From an uncultured Mailhella sp. (GTDB taxonomy: Bacteria > Desulfobacterota > Desulfovibrionia > Desulfovibrionales > Desulfovibrionaceae), in assembly GCA_910578585.1 (NCBI GenBank), contig CAJTRG010000002.1, positions 59,668 to 123,667 on the forward strand: a DNA stretch of 64,000 nucleotides, read 5' to 3'. Position 1 is the stretch's first letter, and each line of letters begins with the position of its first letter. Shown here piece by piece: positions 44,222 to 52,919 of this stretch. Made by a program: the position numbers and the translations under genes. The notes under the pieces were generated by a model. The model made no database searches and was not told the origin of the DNA. It worked only from the letters and a program-made list of their open reading frames with translations.

Positions 44222-44461
44222 TTATTCTTCAAGCCATTCCTTACCAAATTCTTTTACAGCTAAAGATAAATTATATTGTTTATCAATGAGATACTGTATT
44301 CCGTATTTATCTTTTAAATTATCAGCTATTCCTGGAAGAATAGGAAGTTGCATTAAAAGATTTTCAGATTCTTCAAATTTTCCTAATTCTTCTAACTCTG
44401 TTGCTCTTATAGCCAATTCAGCAGCTTCACTTGTACTCATTTCTCGTAAATTAGGTTGCAT
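44222..44461 (-). CDS. small helical protein, tandem family member 4 (most divergent)
   Basis: A 79-aa protein of unknown function, MQPNLREM at the start and FGKEWLEE at the end. It shares the pattern PNLRE, an AAxLxxxxxELEExGxxEE stretch, LPxIPGIAxN and KxGI of the three genes upstream but has diverged most. The ATG at 44461 follows GAGGAAG; an upstream in-frame codon at 44497 would overlap the preceding gene. It looks all-helical, soluble and acidic, with a GxxEEAE-type turn like a single TPR unit. Last of five genes in the array. Confidence 0.75.
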   Translation of the reverse strand: MQPNLREMSTSEAAELAIRATELEELGKFEESENLLMQLPILPGIADNLKDKYGIQYLIDKQYNLSLAVKEFGKEWLEE

Positions 44462-44478
44462 AACTTCCTCGCTGCTTT

Positions 44479-44721
44479 TTAATCTTCTTCGAGCCATTCT
44501 TTGCCGTAATATTTCACTGCTTCTGATAAATTTATACCCGTTTCAATTAAAGCTTTTATTCCCATACGTTCTTTTAAATTATTCGCAATACCAGGAATAA
44601 GAGGTACTTCTAATCTATATTTTTCTGCCTCTTCATGTCTGCCTTGTTCTTCTAATTCAAGCCATTTATGACCTAAATCAGCAGCTTCTAATACCGTATA
44701 TTCTCTTAAATTCGGTTCCAT
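44479..44721 (-). CDS. small helical protein, tandem family member 3
   Basis: An 80-aa paralogue: starts MEPNLREYTVLEAADLG, contains VPLIPGIANNLKERMGIKA and ends YYGKEWLEED. GGAG eight bases upstream sets the ATG at 44721, not the TTG twelve bases earlier. It lies 14 bases after the preceding copy, at a repeat period of 257 bp. Acidic, no signal peptide, no membrane segment, no recognised family. Confidence 0.75.
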   Translation of the reverse strand: MEPNLREYTVLEAADLGHKWLELEEQGRHEEAEKYRLEVPLIPGIANNLKERMGIKALIETGINLSEAVKYYGKEWLEED

Positions 44722-44735
44722 AATTTTCTCCAAAT

Positions 44736-44978
44736 TTATTCTTCTTCAAGCCATTCTTTACCGTAATATTTTACGGCTTCTGATAAATTTATGCCTGATT
44801 CGATTAACGCCTTAATTCCATATTGTTCTTTATAATTATTTACAATACCAGGAATAAGGGGTATTTCTAATCTTACTTTTTCTGCTTCTTCAAATTTTCC
44901 CTGTTCTTTAAGTTCAATCCATTTATCACCCAAATCAGCAACTTCAAATACTGTATATTCTCGTAAATTTGGTTCCAT
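44736..44978 (-). CDS. small helical protein, tandem family member 2
   Basis: An 80-aa paralogue, beginning MEPNLREYTVFEVADLG and ending YYGKEWLEEE. It is very close to member 1 (about nine differences in 80 residues by eye), showing recent duplication. GGAG precedes the ATG at 44978. Function unknown. Confidence 0.75.
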   Translation of the reverse strand: MEPNLREYTVFEVADLGDKWIELKEQGKFEEAEKVRLEIPLIPGIVNNYKEQYGIKALIESGINLSEAVKYYGKEWLEEE

Positions 44979-44992
44979 AATCTTCTCCAAAA

Positions 44993-45235
44993 TTATTCTT
45001 CTTCAAGCCATTCTTTACCGTAATATTTTACGGCTTCTGATAAATTTACGCCTGATTCAATTAATGCCTTAATTCCATATTGTTCTTTATAATTATTTGC
45101 AATGCCAGGAATGAGAGGAATTTCTAATCTTACTTTTTCTGCTTCTTCAAATTTTCCTTGTTCTCGAAGTTCCATCCATTTATAGCCTAAATCAGCGGCT
45201 TCTAAGATTGTATATTCTCGTAAATTTGGTTCCAT
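44993..45235 (-). CDS. small helical protein, tandem family member 1
   Basis: An 80-aa paralogue, beginning MEPNLREYTILEAADLG and ending YYGKEWLEEE, the first of the four copies. GGAG lies upstream of the ATG. It follows the 120-aa gene at 45270-45632 by 34 bases. Four copies with kept reading frames and kept ribosome binding sites argue that each is translated. No family recognised; immunity or antitoxin-like roles are speculative. Confidence 0.75.
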   Translation of the reverse strand: MEPNLREYTILEAADLGYKWMELREQGKFEEAEKVRLEIPLIPGIANNYKEQYGIKALIESGVNLSEAVKYYGKEWLEEE

Positions 45236-45269
45236 GATTTTCTCTCCTGTCTTTGATAGTTATTTAAAA

Positions 45270-45632
45270 TTACTCAGCAAAAAATTTTCTTTTAGGAAAT
45301 GGAAGAGCTGGATTGATATTTAACCGTTTATTCCATAACTCCCATATATGTTCATACATGATTATTCCTGGTTCTGCATTATACAAGGCTTGCCTAAAAT
45401 CATCATCAGTATAACCAAAATACTTTTTAGCATGGTTATAGGCAATTGTTTCAGGTGCTCTCATAATATACAGTAAAAATGTATTTTGATTTTTCAAAAT
45501 ACATTCAGCAGATTGAAACCAAATAATTGATTCTGCAAACTTATTTATATCAAGAGAGTAAAAGGGGACTTCCTCATTATCTATCGACTTGATGTTTGAC
45601 ATGGCAATTTTATTCTTACAAATAGGTTGCAA
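45270..45632 (-). CDS. hypothetical protein heading the tandem small-gene operon
   Basis: A 120-aa protein if started at TTG 45632, of unknown function. It is soluble and mixed in charge, with a FGYTDDDFRQALYNAEPG segment and a basic end (FPKRKFFAE). The frame stays open to an ATG at 45701 (143 aa), but the TTG follows GGAGAAGATT, the same leader that precedes the tandem genes, and the first residues MQP match theirs. A third option is ATG 45602. It is probably the first gene of the five-gene operon and is divergent from an AAA_14 ATPase. Confidence 0.5.
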   Translation of the reverse strand: MQPICKNKIAMSNIKSIDNEEVPFYSLDINKFAESIIWFQSAECILKNQNTFLLYIMRAPETIAYNHAKKYFGYTDDDFRQALYNAEPGIIMYEHIWELWNKRLNINPALPFPKRKFFAE

Positions 45633-45886
45633 AATCTTCTCCAATCTTCTTATAAAATCTACCTTAATTGGGCATAAAAGTAAAGTAAACATAATTCCCA
45701 TTATATCATATAGATGAAGGAAACACTTTAATTTTGCTCAATATTACTTAAAATTATTTGCCAAACTCCATAATGAAAAAACGCCAAATCCTATAATATA
45801 AATTAGCTAAACAGTACAATAAAAACTTGCCAAACATATAAATAGTAATTATGATAGACAAAAATAATAAGTCGTTAGGCAGAGTT

Positions 45887-47161
45887 ATGAAAAAATATAA
45901 GACAAGAATTGCTGATATAATTTTACAGAAAAGATTACAGAGCAAAGGGGCAGTGCTGATTGAGGGGGCTAAATGGTGTGGGAAAACAACCACGGCAAGC
46001 CAATTTGCAAACAGTATCCTTTATATGCAAGACCCTGCAGCGAAAAATCAAAATCTCAAAATGGCAGATATTGCCCCAAGTAAACTTTTGCAAGGTGAAA
46101 CGCCACGCCTTATTGATGAGTGGCAGCTTGCTCCAAAATTATGGGACGCTGTGCGTTTTGAGGTTGACCAGCGTGATGAGTTCAACCAATTTATTTTGAC
46201 TGGTTCTGCCGTACCTGCTGATTTAACGGATATATCCCACACTGGCATTGGCAGAATTGCACGGATGACCATGCGTCCCATGAGTTTATTTGAGTCTGGG
46301 GAAAGTGCTGGAAGTGTCTCTATAAAAGAACTTTTTGCAGGTAGCTCACAAATTGACGGAACAAACAATCTTACTATTGAGGACCTTGCATACCTTATTT
46401 GTCGAGGTGGCTGGCCTATGGCTCTTGACTGCAGTCAAGAAATAGCCTTACAGCAAGCCATTGACTATTATGATGCAGTTGTGAATATGGATATTTCAAG
46501 AGTGGATAATGTTGAAAGAAATCTGGAACGGACAAAGAAAATTTTGCAGTCTTATGCTCGTTTTATTGGCTCACAAACAAAAATCCCCACTATCAAAGAG
46601 GATGTTCGCACAAGTGAAGCTGATACTATTTCTGACGCCACAGTCAGCTCGTATATTGACGCTCTCAAAAAGATTTTTGTACTGGAAGATTGTCCTGCAT
46701 GGAATCCAAATTTACGCTCAAAAACAGCAATCAGAACGTCTGATACCCGTTATTTTACAGACCCGTCTATTGCAACGGCTGCCATGGGCATAGGTCCGCA
46801 AGACCTAATCAATGATTTGAATACAATGGGACTTTTCTTTGAAAATCTTTGTTTGCGTGATTTACGTATTTATGCAGAAGTCCTGGACGGAAATGTTTAC
46901 CATTATCGTGATAAGTCAGGACTGGAATGTAATGCTGTTATTCATTTACGCAATGGTTCATACGGATTGATAGAAATAAAACTTGGCGGAGATACTCTCA
47001 TTAATGAGGGCGTTGCAACTCTTAATAAACTTGCAAAAAATATCGACACAACAAGAATGAAACAGCCAAGCTTTAAAATGATACTCACTGGACTTGGCAG
47101 CTACGCCTATAAACGTGAAGATGATATTTTCATTGTGCCTGTTTCTTGCTTAAAGATGTAA
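45887..47161 (+). CDS. AAA_14/DUF4143 ATPase, first copy
   Basis: A 424-aa P-loop ATPase. Walker A is GAKWCGKTT (about residues 28-36), Walker B is LIDEWQLAP, sensor 1 is FILTGSAVP, and the C-terminal half is a DUF4143 domain with a nuclease-like strand pattern (NAVIHLRNGSYGLIEIKLGG). The ATG at 45887 is preferred; an in-frame ATG at 45851 lacks a binding site. Such proteins are common in mobile DNA and host-associated anaerobes, but their role is not established. Downstream lies a second, distantly related copy. Confidence 0.85.
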   Translation: MKKYKTRIADIILQKRLQSKGAVLIEGAKWCGKTTTASQFANSILYMQDPAAKNQNLKMADIAPSKLLQGETPRLIDEWQLAPKLWDAVRFEVDQRDEFNQFILTGSAVPADLTDISHTGIGRIARMTMRPMSLFESGESAGSVSIKELFAGSSQIDGTNNLTIEDLAYLICRGGWPMALDCSQEIALQQAIDYYDAVVNMDISRVDNVERNLERTKKILQSYARFIGSQTKIPTIKEDVRTSEADTISDATVSSYIDALKKIFVLEDCPAWNPNLRSKTAIRTSDTRYFTDPSIATAAMGIGPQDLINDLNTMGLFFENLCLRDLRIYAEVLDGNVYHYRDKSGLECNAVIHLRNGSYGLIEIKLGGDTLINEGVATLNKLAKNIDTTRMKQPSFKMILTGLGSYAYKREDDIFIVPVSCLKM

Positions 47162-47191
47162 TATTATATCCATAGAGTTTATCATAATAGA

Positions 47192-47271
47192 CAGAAAAAT
47201 GTGTAAAAAGTTCTTGAAAAAGTCAGAAAAATGTGTAATTATGGCATTAAATTTACAGAAAAAACGTGTAA
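47192..47271 (+). repeat. three direct repeats at exact 32-bp spacing upstream of the second ATPase gene
   Basis: CAGAAAAATGTGTAA occurs at 47192-47206 and 47224-47238, and a variant CAGAAAAAACGTGTAA at 47256-47271. The starts are exactly 32 bp apart, about three helical turns, so a bound protein would sit on one face. They end 32 bases before the start codon at 47304. Confidence 0.7.
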
Positions 47272-47303
47272 ATATTTTAATACTACAATTATTATAGTAT
47301 ATT

Positions 47304-48596
47304 ATGAAAAGAAAAGCTTTAGAAGATTTATTACAATGGAAAGACTCGCTTCATCGTAAACCAATGATTTTACGAGGTGCAAGACAAACTGGCAAAACTT
47401 GGCTGATGAAAGAGTTCGGCAAAAAAGCATATAAAAATTATGTTTATTTCAACTTTGATGAACAGCCTGAGTTGAAGTCTTTATTTGAAACAAATAAGAA
47501 TCCTCACAGACTTATAGAATTGCTGTCTCTGATTACAGGAATAAAAATTGAACCTCAGCATACTTTGGTTATCTTTGATGAAATTCAGGAGTGTTCTGAG
47601 GCTTTGAACGCTTTAAAATACTTTTATGAGAAAGCTAATGAATATCATATTATTTCAGCAGGAAGTTTGTTAGGCACACTTTTATCTTCTCCTAAATCAT
47701 ATCCTGTTGGTATGGTAAATTTACTGAATATATATCCACTGTCTTTTGAGGAGTTCTTACAAGCTGTTTCTTCTAATTTGTTTACATACTATCAAACAAT
47801 AACCCCAGACACTCAAATTGAAGATTACTTTCATCATCAACTCATTGAATTGTATAACTATTACTTGATTATTGGCGGAATGCCTGAATGTGTTTCTTCT
47901 TGGCTGGAAGAAAAAGATGCTCAAAGAATAAGCCAAATTCAACAAGAATTGATTGAAATTTATAAGAACGACTTTTCCAAACATAATGGTAAAGTAAACA
48001 GCGGTCGAATTTTATTAACTTTTAATAGTATTCCAAGCCAACTTGCCAAAACGAATGAAAAATTCATCTATGGAGCAATAAAATCAGGAGCAAGGGCAAG
48101 GGAATTTGAAGAAGCAATAGAGTGGCTTAATGCAGCTGGTATGGTCAACAAAGTACATAATGTTTCAAAAGTTGCATATCCTCTGCCTATCTATGAAAAA
48201 ATGGATAACTTTAAACTTTTTCTATTCGATACTGGTTTACTCAAAACAATGGCAGGTATCAGTAATGATGCTATCTTGTTGAATAAAGAGTTCCAATTTA
48301 AAGGCGCATTGACTGAGAACTTTATCTTGCAGCAACTCAAAACTGTTCTTGATGTTGAGCCTTGTTTTTATGCTGATAAAAATATGGAACTGGATTTTGT
48401 AATACAGTTAAATGATACGCTTATTCCTTTGGAAGTAAAAGCCGGAGAAAATGTAAAGTCAGTATCTCTCAAAAAGGCTTTAAATTTTGACGTGTTCCCT
48501 TATGGAATTCGTTTCTCAAAACTCAACTATAAGAAAAAAGAAAGAATTATCAACCTGCCTCTTTATCTTGTGAATAAGATTAATAAAATCTTATAA
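47304..48596 (+). CDS. AAA_14/DUF4143 ATPase, second copy
   Basis: A 430-aa P-loop ATPase with Walker A GARQTGKTW (about 24-32), Walker B TLVIFDEIQEC, sensor ISAGSLLG and the C-terminal DUF4143 domain (LDFVIQLNDTLIPLEVKAGE, the PD-(D/E)xK-like strand pattern). It shares its architecture with the preceding copy but little sequence, so the pair is an old duplication or two separate arrivals. Three spaced repeats upstream suggest its own regulation. Role unknown; a defence or addiction function is a guess. Confidence 0.88.
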   Translation: MKRKALEDLLQWKDSLHRKPMILRGARQTGKTWLMKEFGKKAYKNYVYFNFDEQPELKSLFETNKNPHRLIELLSLITGIKIEPQHTLVIFDEIQECSEALNALKYFYEKANEYHIISAGSLLGTLLSSPKSYPVGMVNLLNIYPLSFEEFLQAVSSNLFTYYQTITPDTQIEDYFHHQLIELYNYYLIIGGMPECVSSWLEEKDAQRISQIQQELIEIYKNDFSKHNGKVNSGRILLTFNSIPSQLAKTNEKFIYGAIKSGARAREFEEAIEWLNAAGMVNKVHNVSKVAYPLPIYEKMDNFKLFLFDTGLLKTMAGISNDAILLNKEFQFKGALTENFILQQLKTVLDVEPCFYADKNMELDFVIQLNDTLIPLEVKAGENVKSVSLKKALNFDVFPYGIRFSKLNYKKKERIINLPLYLVNKINKIL

Positions 48597-48822
48597 AGCA
48601 TAATGGAAAATTATAATTATACTCTTAGGACTCTTGGCGATAGTGTACAATTAATAAATTATAGTAAGCATTCATATAAAGAAAGCCATGCAATAGAATG
48701 TTTTTTCATAAAATAAAAAAAACACAGAGTTGCAACAAGATATGATACGTTATAAATAATGTATAACCACTTTGTTTTTATTGACTGTTGTTTGGTTTGT
48801 TAAGGAAATTTGGAAAAACTCC

Positions 48823-50730
48823 CTAGTTTACAGTTTTACAAAAAGCCAATCCATTGGGGAATTTTATATTTGGAATCCACAATGGTTTACCATTCCAACC
48901 TTTTTCTTGTTGTCCGTTGATACGATATAAAATAAGTACAGGTTTATCAGAAATGCTTTTGCCTAAATCTCTGTCATTTGGAGAAAGTAATGTTCCTGTT
49001 CCTTTTTTAATATCACGGTTGCGTCTTACAATTAATTTACCCATTTTGGTATTTGTTCCATTTAATGCTTGTAAACAAGATATTAAATTCTTATTATCCC
49101 ATTCCGCTGGCTGTTCACTTTCCAAATGTTTCAATAAATCAATTAAGAAATCAATTTTAACATCATAAGAGATTTTTGTATCTTTATAATCCCTAAGCAT
49201 TTTATCAAGGATATCAGTTTTTGTATCTTTTGGATAATTTGGAAAATAATCTACTCCACCTACAACATCAATGAGAGAATCACTTCTTACTACACATTTT
49301 CTAGTAGCACGAGTACCTTTTGGAACCAATAAATTAATGCTGTCAATATCATTAGTTGCAATTTGATCAATTAGTGCTTGATTAGAAATATTTAAATCTC
49401 TAAATAATTTCCATAATAATGGAGGTATAAATACACGCAGTAATCCTTTATCTCTATTATATCCAAACATTCTGCAATGCTGCCAATACGTATCTGCTTG
49501 TGGTATTTTTGCAGTTCTGGAATAATAAACTATTTGCAAGCCTTCAAAAGTTACTCCTCTTCCAAGGCTATTTCCTCCTATAATTATATTTAAACCTTGA
49601 TCATAAGTTATATTTTGATTACTTTTTGAATTCATAGTAAATATTTTTATTATATTGTCATCATTTTCAGAAGATATTGTTTCATTTAATATATTGTTTC
49701 TAATATAATTTTTAATTTCATCAAAAGGTTTAATATCAGGTTTGCTACTTTGTAAATCTAGCCATGCATCTTTTAATTGCATATTAATTTGTTCTTCTTC
49801 ATCAGGAATTAAGAGAGTGTTAAAAAACTCTTCGATTTTTTGTTCAACAGTCTTATGATCTTTTATTCTTATACTAGGATGGATTAAAAAATTACATACT
49901 TTTCCATTTGTTAGCATTATGTGTGCACCTGCAACAAGAAAACAAAATATAGCTTTCTGCATTCCTTCTGAAATATATTCGTCTTCATTTTTGATATCTA
50001 CTATTTCTCTTTCATCAGTAAATCTTATAACATATGATTCAGGATCACTAAAAAAGAAATCGCCCCCCATATAACCTTTTCCAGGCTTAAAATAATATGC
50101 AAAAGAAGGTTTTAAATCAGAGTGTTTATTTGTTTGTAGAATAATTGATTGTGAAGTTCCTGTAACTTGAAGATAAATACTGCTTGTAGCTAAATTACGA
50201 AGACCAATTAAATGTCTGTATATTGAACTTTGTTGATTTTTATTTACTTTGGTATTCATTGATGACGCATCTCCTTCATCATCAAGGATAAAGATTGGAG
50301 CCCCTTCGCAATATTTTGAAGAAGATATATTATTTTTCCAAGTTTTTAAAACTTGTGTATTTTTCTTTAAAATAATTATTGTTGGTTTTCTTAGCTTGGT
50401 TTCAAAAAATCGTGTTTCATCATTTTCATTGCATAATTCAAAATTCACTAAGTCTCTAATAGTTCTTTTAAATGTTTGCTCTTGTAAATAAATATTATCA
50501 GTTGTTAATAAAACAAAGAGTTTAAAACCTACATCTGCAGCAGCAGAAATTATACCAAACATTTGCCCAGTTTTTCCGCTTTGAACATTACCTAACAATA
50601 ATCCTGTTATATGTTCCTGAAATGAAAATTTTTCAATATAGGTGGGAACAATTTTTTCTATGGTCGTTTGAATAGATGTTTTTATTTCTTCATTATTAAT
50701 TTGATTTAAATATTCATTTAAATATTTCAT
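48823..50730 (-). CDS. Z1-domain ATPase/helicase-like protein of a restriction-modification locus
   Basis: A 635-aa protein with Walker A GNVQSGKT (residues 47-54), Walker B-like FILDDEGD (about 147-154) and the Z1 domain (about 380-460) with IIGGNSLGRGVTFEGL and YWQHCRMFGYNR, the latter resembling helicase motif VI. Z1 proteins are superfamily II-related and are found with cytosine methylases and PLD-type nucleases. The start codon overlaps the stop of the nuclease gene (ATGA). Last of the three-gene operon. An NTP-driven role in restriction is inferred. Confidence 0.85.
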   Translation of the reverse strand: MKYLNEYLNQINNEEIKTSIQTTIEKIVPTYIEKFSFQEHITGLLLGNVQSGKTGQMFGIISAAADVGFKLFVLLTTDNIYLQEQTFKRTIRDLVNFELCNENDETRFFETKLRKPTIIILKKNTQVLKTWKNNISSSKYCEGAPIFILDDEGDASSMNTKVNKNQQSSIYRHLIGLRNLATSSIYLQVTGTSQSIILQTNKHSDLKPSFAYYFKPGKGYMGGDFFFSDPESYVIRFTDEREIVDIKNEDEYISEGMQKAIFCFLVAGAHIMLTNGKVCNFLIHPSIRIKDHKTVEQKIEEFFNTLLIPDEEEQINMQLKDAWLDLQSSKPDIKPFDEIKNYIRNNILNETISSENDDNIIKIFTMNSKSNQNITYDQGLNIIIGGNSLGRGVTFEGLQIVYYSRTAKIPQADTYWQHCRMFGYNRDKGLLRVFIPPLLWKLFRDLNISNQALIDQIATNDIDSINLLVPKGTRATRKCVVRSDSLIDVVGGVDYFPNYPKDTKTDILDKMLRDYKDTKISYDVKIDFLIDLLKHLESEQPAEWDNKNLISCLQALNGTNTKMGKLIVRRNRDIKKGTGTLLSPNDRDLGKSISDKPVLILYRINGQQEKGWNGKPLWIPNIKFPNGLAFCKTVN

Positions 50731-51797
50731 TTATTACCTCTTGGAGAAAAATTTAAATACCAAATTTTAGGATTATCTGTACCTATCATTTCAATATAAT
50801 TACGACCATAGTCATTTAATACAGCTTCTGTTAATGGTTCTCCAATCTTTAATGAACCATAATTTTCAAGTCTGCCCTTAATCCATTTTCCTAAAATCTT
50901 TAAATCATTACAAGACCTGAAATTTTTGCTATTAGTTCCACTAATCTTACAATCAAATTTCCACCCATCATCAGTATATACCGTAATAATACTTTCTGTC
51001 ATAGGATATCCTGCTTTTGGATAATTGATATTATCTGTCGTTGATTTCGGAACAATGATCTCAACTTCATACCAATGTCTTGGCTGAATAAAGCCTCGTT
51101 GATTTTTTCTGCCTTTTCCAAAATATGCATTTACGTTACTTTTAGGTGCAATTTCAAATGGTTTTATTGGAATCTTAAAAACCTTTCCTGTCGTTCTTGA
51201 AAAAATATTATCAATCTCGTTTTGAGGACAATATTTAACATTATCATGATCTTTTAATAGAGGATTATTTTCTACAAAAGAGTCAGGTTTCCAATTTGAA
51301 AAAGGAATACAAGTTTTAACAATTAACCTAGCAATAAATTCATCCATTTCAGTTATAATTGCTTTATTATCAAGCGCTATATCAGCTTCATAATTAGAAT
51401 GATTATCTAGAATACTATTTAGATTAGAAGAGCCTAAAATACCTGCAATAACTTCATTTTCTTTATGAAAAGTATATAATTTACCATGAAATTTAAATGT
51501 ATTTGTAATATATACGCCACCAAGCGAATTATCGACTAAAAAATCATTTAAATAATTTGCAGCTTGATACTGAACTTTTGTCATACCTTCAAAGAAATGC
51601 ATTCCTATAACCAGTATAAGACTTTTCTTATTTGCTTCTGCAATACTTTTTAATTCAGTTAAAGCATCAGTTGAAATATACCCTGTAGCAATACAAATTT
51701 TATTAGTATCTTCAAAAAGTGTCTTAAAACATTTCGAAAAAGTTCTTTTATTTATGAATCTCATTGGTGGTAAGTTTGAAAACAATAATTCTGTCAT
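50727..51797 (-). CDS. PLD-family (NgoFVII-type) restriction endonuclease
   Basis: A 356-aa protein with a phospholipase D-type active site: His104 and Lys106 in FHGKLYTF and Ser/Asn in GILGSSNLN, with the helix-strand pattern before it (ATGYISTDALTEL). A second half (about 200-356) is likely a DNA-recognition domain. Such HKD nucleases (BfiI and NgoFVII are examples) cut DNA without metal ions. It lies 9 bases after the methylase gene and overlaps the Z1 gene by four bases, which supports restriction as its job. Recognition site unknown. Confidence 0.82.
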   Translation of the reverse strand: MTELLFSNLPPMRFINKRTFSKCFKTLFEDTNKICIATGYISTDALTELKSIAEANKKSLILVIGMHFFEGMTKVQYQAANYLNDFLVDNSLGGVYITNTFKFHGKLYTFHKENEVIAGILGSSNLNSILDNHSNYEADIALDNKAIITEMDEFIARLIVKTCIPFSNWKPDSFVENNPLLKDHDNVKYCPQNEIDNIFSRTTGKVFKIPIKPFEIAPKSNVNAYFGKGRKNQRGFIQPRHWYEVEIIVPKSTTDNINYPKAGYPMTESIITVYTDDGWKFDCKISGTNSKNFRSCNDLKILGKWIKGRLENYGSLKIGEPLTEAVLNDYGRNYIEMIGTDNPKIWYLNFSPRGNK

Positions 51798-51806
51798 AAA
51801 CCTATC

Positions 51807-52919
51807 CTAAACTTGTATCAACAAATCTTTTCTATTTCTTCTATACTCTAATCGATCCTGAACAGACATTGAACTTAATTCAGCTTTTAATTTGCTTAAA
51901 TCGATTATATTGTAAGTTTCTCTAAATAAAGGCAACAATGCTCTTGCAACTGCTTCAACTCCTTTAGGAGGAACAGCATTACCAATTTGTCTGCGAACCT
52001 CTGCATTTGAACCTTCAAAAATAAAATTATCAGGGAAGGATTGTAATCGAGCACGTTCTCTATTAGTCAATGGACGCGGTTCTGGATAATGATATCCCCA
52101 AGTACCTCCACCTCCAGCGGCAATAATGGTTTTGGATGGTTCATCAAGCTTTATTCTCCTATAAACGTGACTAATCATTCCCTTTACATATAAAGGACTA
52201 TCTTTGGGTACAGATGAGAAATTGCCTCCTTCAGGTATAAGTTTTAGCATTTCAACGGTTTTGGGAGCAATGTTCATTTTTTCATTATTATATGTTACTT
52301 GTTCAACATCTTTTAAAGCTTCCCCAGCAGTAACATATGGATATTTTTTTTCTGGTCCATACATTGGCTCTGGATGAAAAAATTCAAACCCTGTATCAAC
52401 CCTAACTCCTACTATTAATACCCGTTCTCTAAATTGAGGAACACCATATTCTGCAAAATTATATAGCTGTATCTTTACGATATAACCAGGAGCGATACTT
52501 TCAAAATCTTTAACAATTTGCTCAATTGCTTGTTTATTATTAGCACTTAATAAGCCTTTAACATTTTCTGCAACAAATGATTTTGGCTTTTTTGCATCAA
52601 TGAATCTAAGAAAGCTTTTATATAAATTTCCTCTTTTGCCATGCAATCCTGGTTGCTTCCATATAACTGAAAAATCTTGACAAGGAAATCCACCTAAAAT
52701 TAAATCACAATCAGGAATGCTTTTATCTGTATAAGGATCTATATCTTCAATATTATCTTGACTTATTATATTCCCAAAATTTCTTTTGAATGTTTTAACT
52801 GCCCATTCATTTATATCATTAGCCCAAACGGTCTCATATCCTTGAGATTTAAACCCTAAATCTAAACCTCCGCATCCTGAAAATAATGATATTACTCTTG
52901 GTTTACTATCTCTTTCCAT
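51807..52919 (-). CDS. DNA (cytosine-5)-methyltransferase
   Basis: A 370-aa C5 methylase. Motif I is FSGCGGLDLGF, motif IV GGFPCQDFSV with nucleophile Cys80, motif VI AENVKGLL, motif VIII QFRERVLIVG, and motifs IX/X RARLQSFPDNF and RQIGNAVPP. The target-recognition region lies at about 185-275. It is the first gene of the operon and should protect host DNA from the PLD-type nuclease. A T/G mismatch nuclease (Vsr), often linked to such methylases, is not seen. Confidence 0.94.
   Translation of the reverse strand: MERDSKPRVISLFSGCGGLDLGFKSQGYETVWANDINEWAVKTFKRNFGNIISQDNIEDIDPYTDKSIPDCDLILGGFPCQDFSVIWKQPGLHGKRGNLYKSFLRFIDAKKPKSFVAENVKGLLSANNKQAIEQIVKDFESIAPGYIVKIQLYNFAEYGVPQFRERVLIVGVRVDTGFEFFHPEPMYGPEKKYPYVTAGEALKDVEQVTYNNEKMNIAPKTVEMLKLIPEGGNFSSVPKDSPLYVKGMISHVYRRIKLDEPSKTIIAAGGGGTWGYHYPEPRPLTNRERARLQSFPDNFIFEGSNAEVRRQIGNAVPPKGVEAVARALLPLFRETYNIIDLSKLKAELSSMSVQDRLEYRRNRKDLLIQV

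Noticed and set aside
44222..45235. A CRISPR array or simple DNA tandem repeat
   Set aside because: The 257-bp units are complete reading frames with start, stop and ribosome binding site, and differ mostly as coding sequences do.
45270..45701. Start at ATG 45701 for the head gene of the array
   Set aside because: There is no ribosome binding site there, while GGAGAAGATT precedes TTG 45632 exactly as in the tandem genes. Kept as an alternative in the feature text.
48823..52919. A classical type I or type III restriction system
   Set aside because: There is no HsdS or Mod/Res-type subunit; the methylase is a C5-cytosine enzyme and the nuclease is of the phospholipase D fold.
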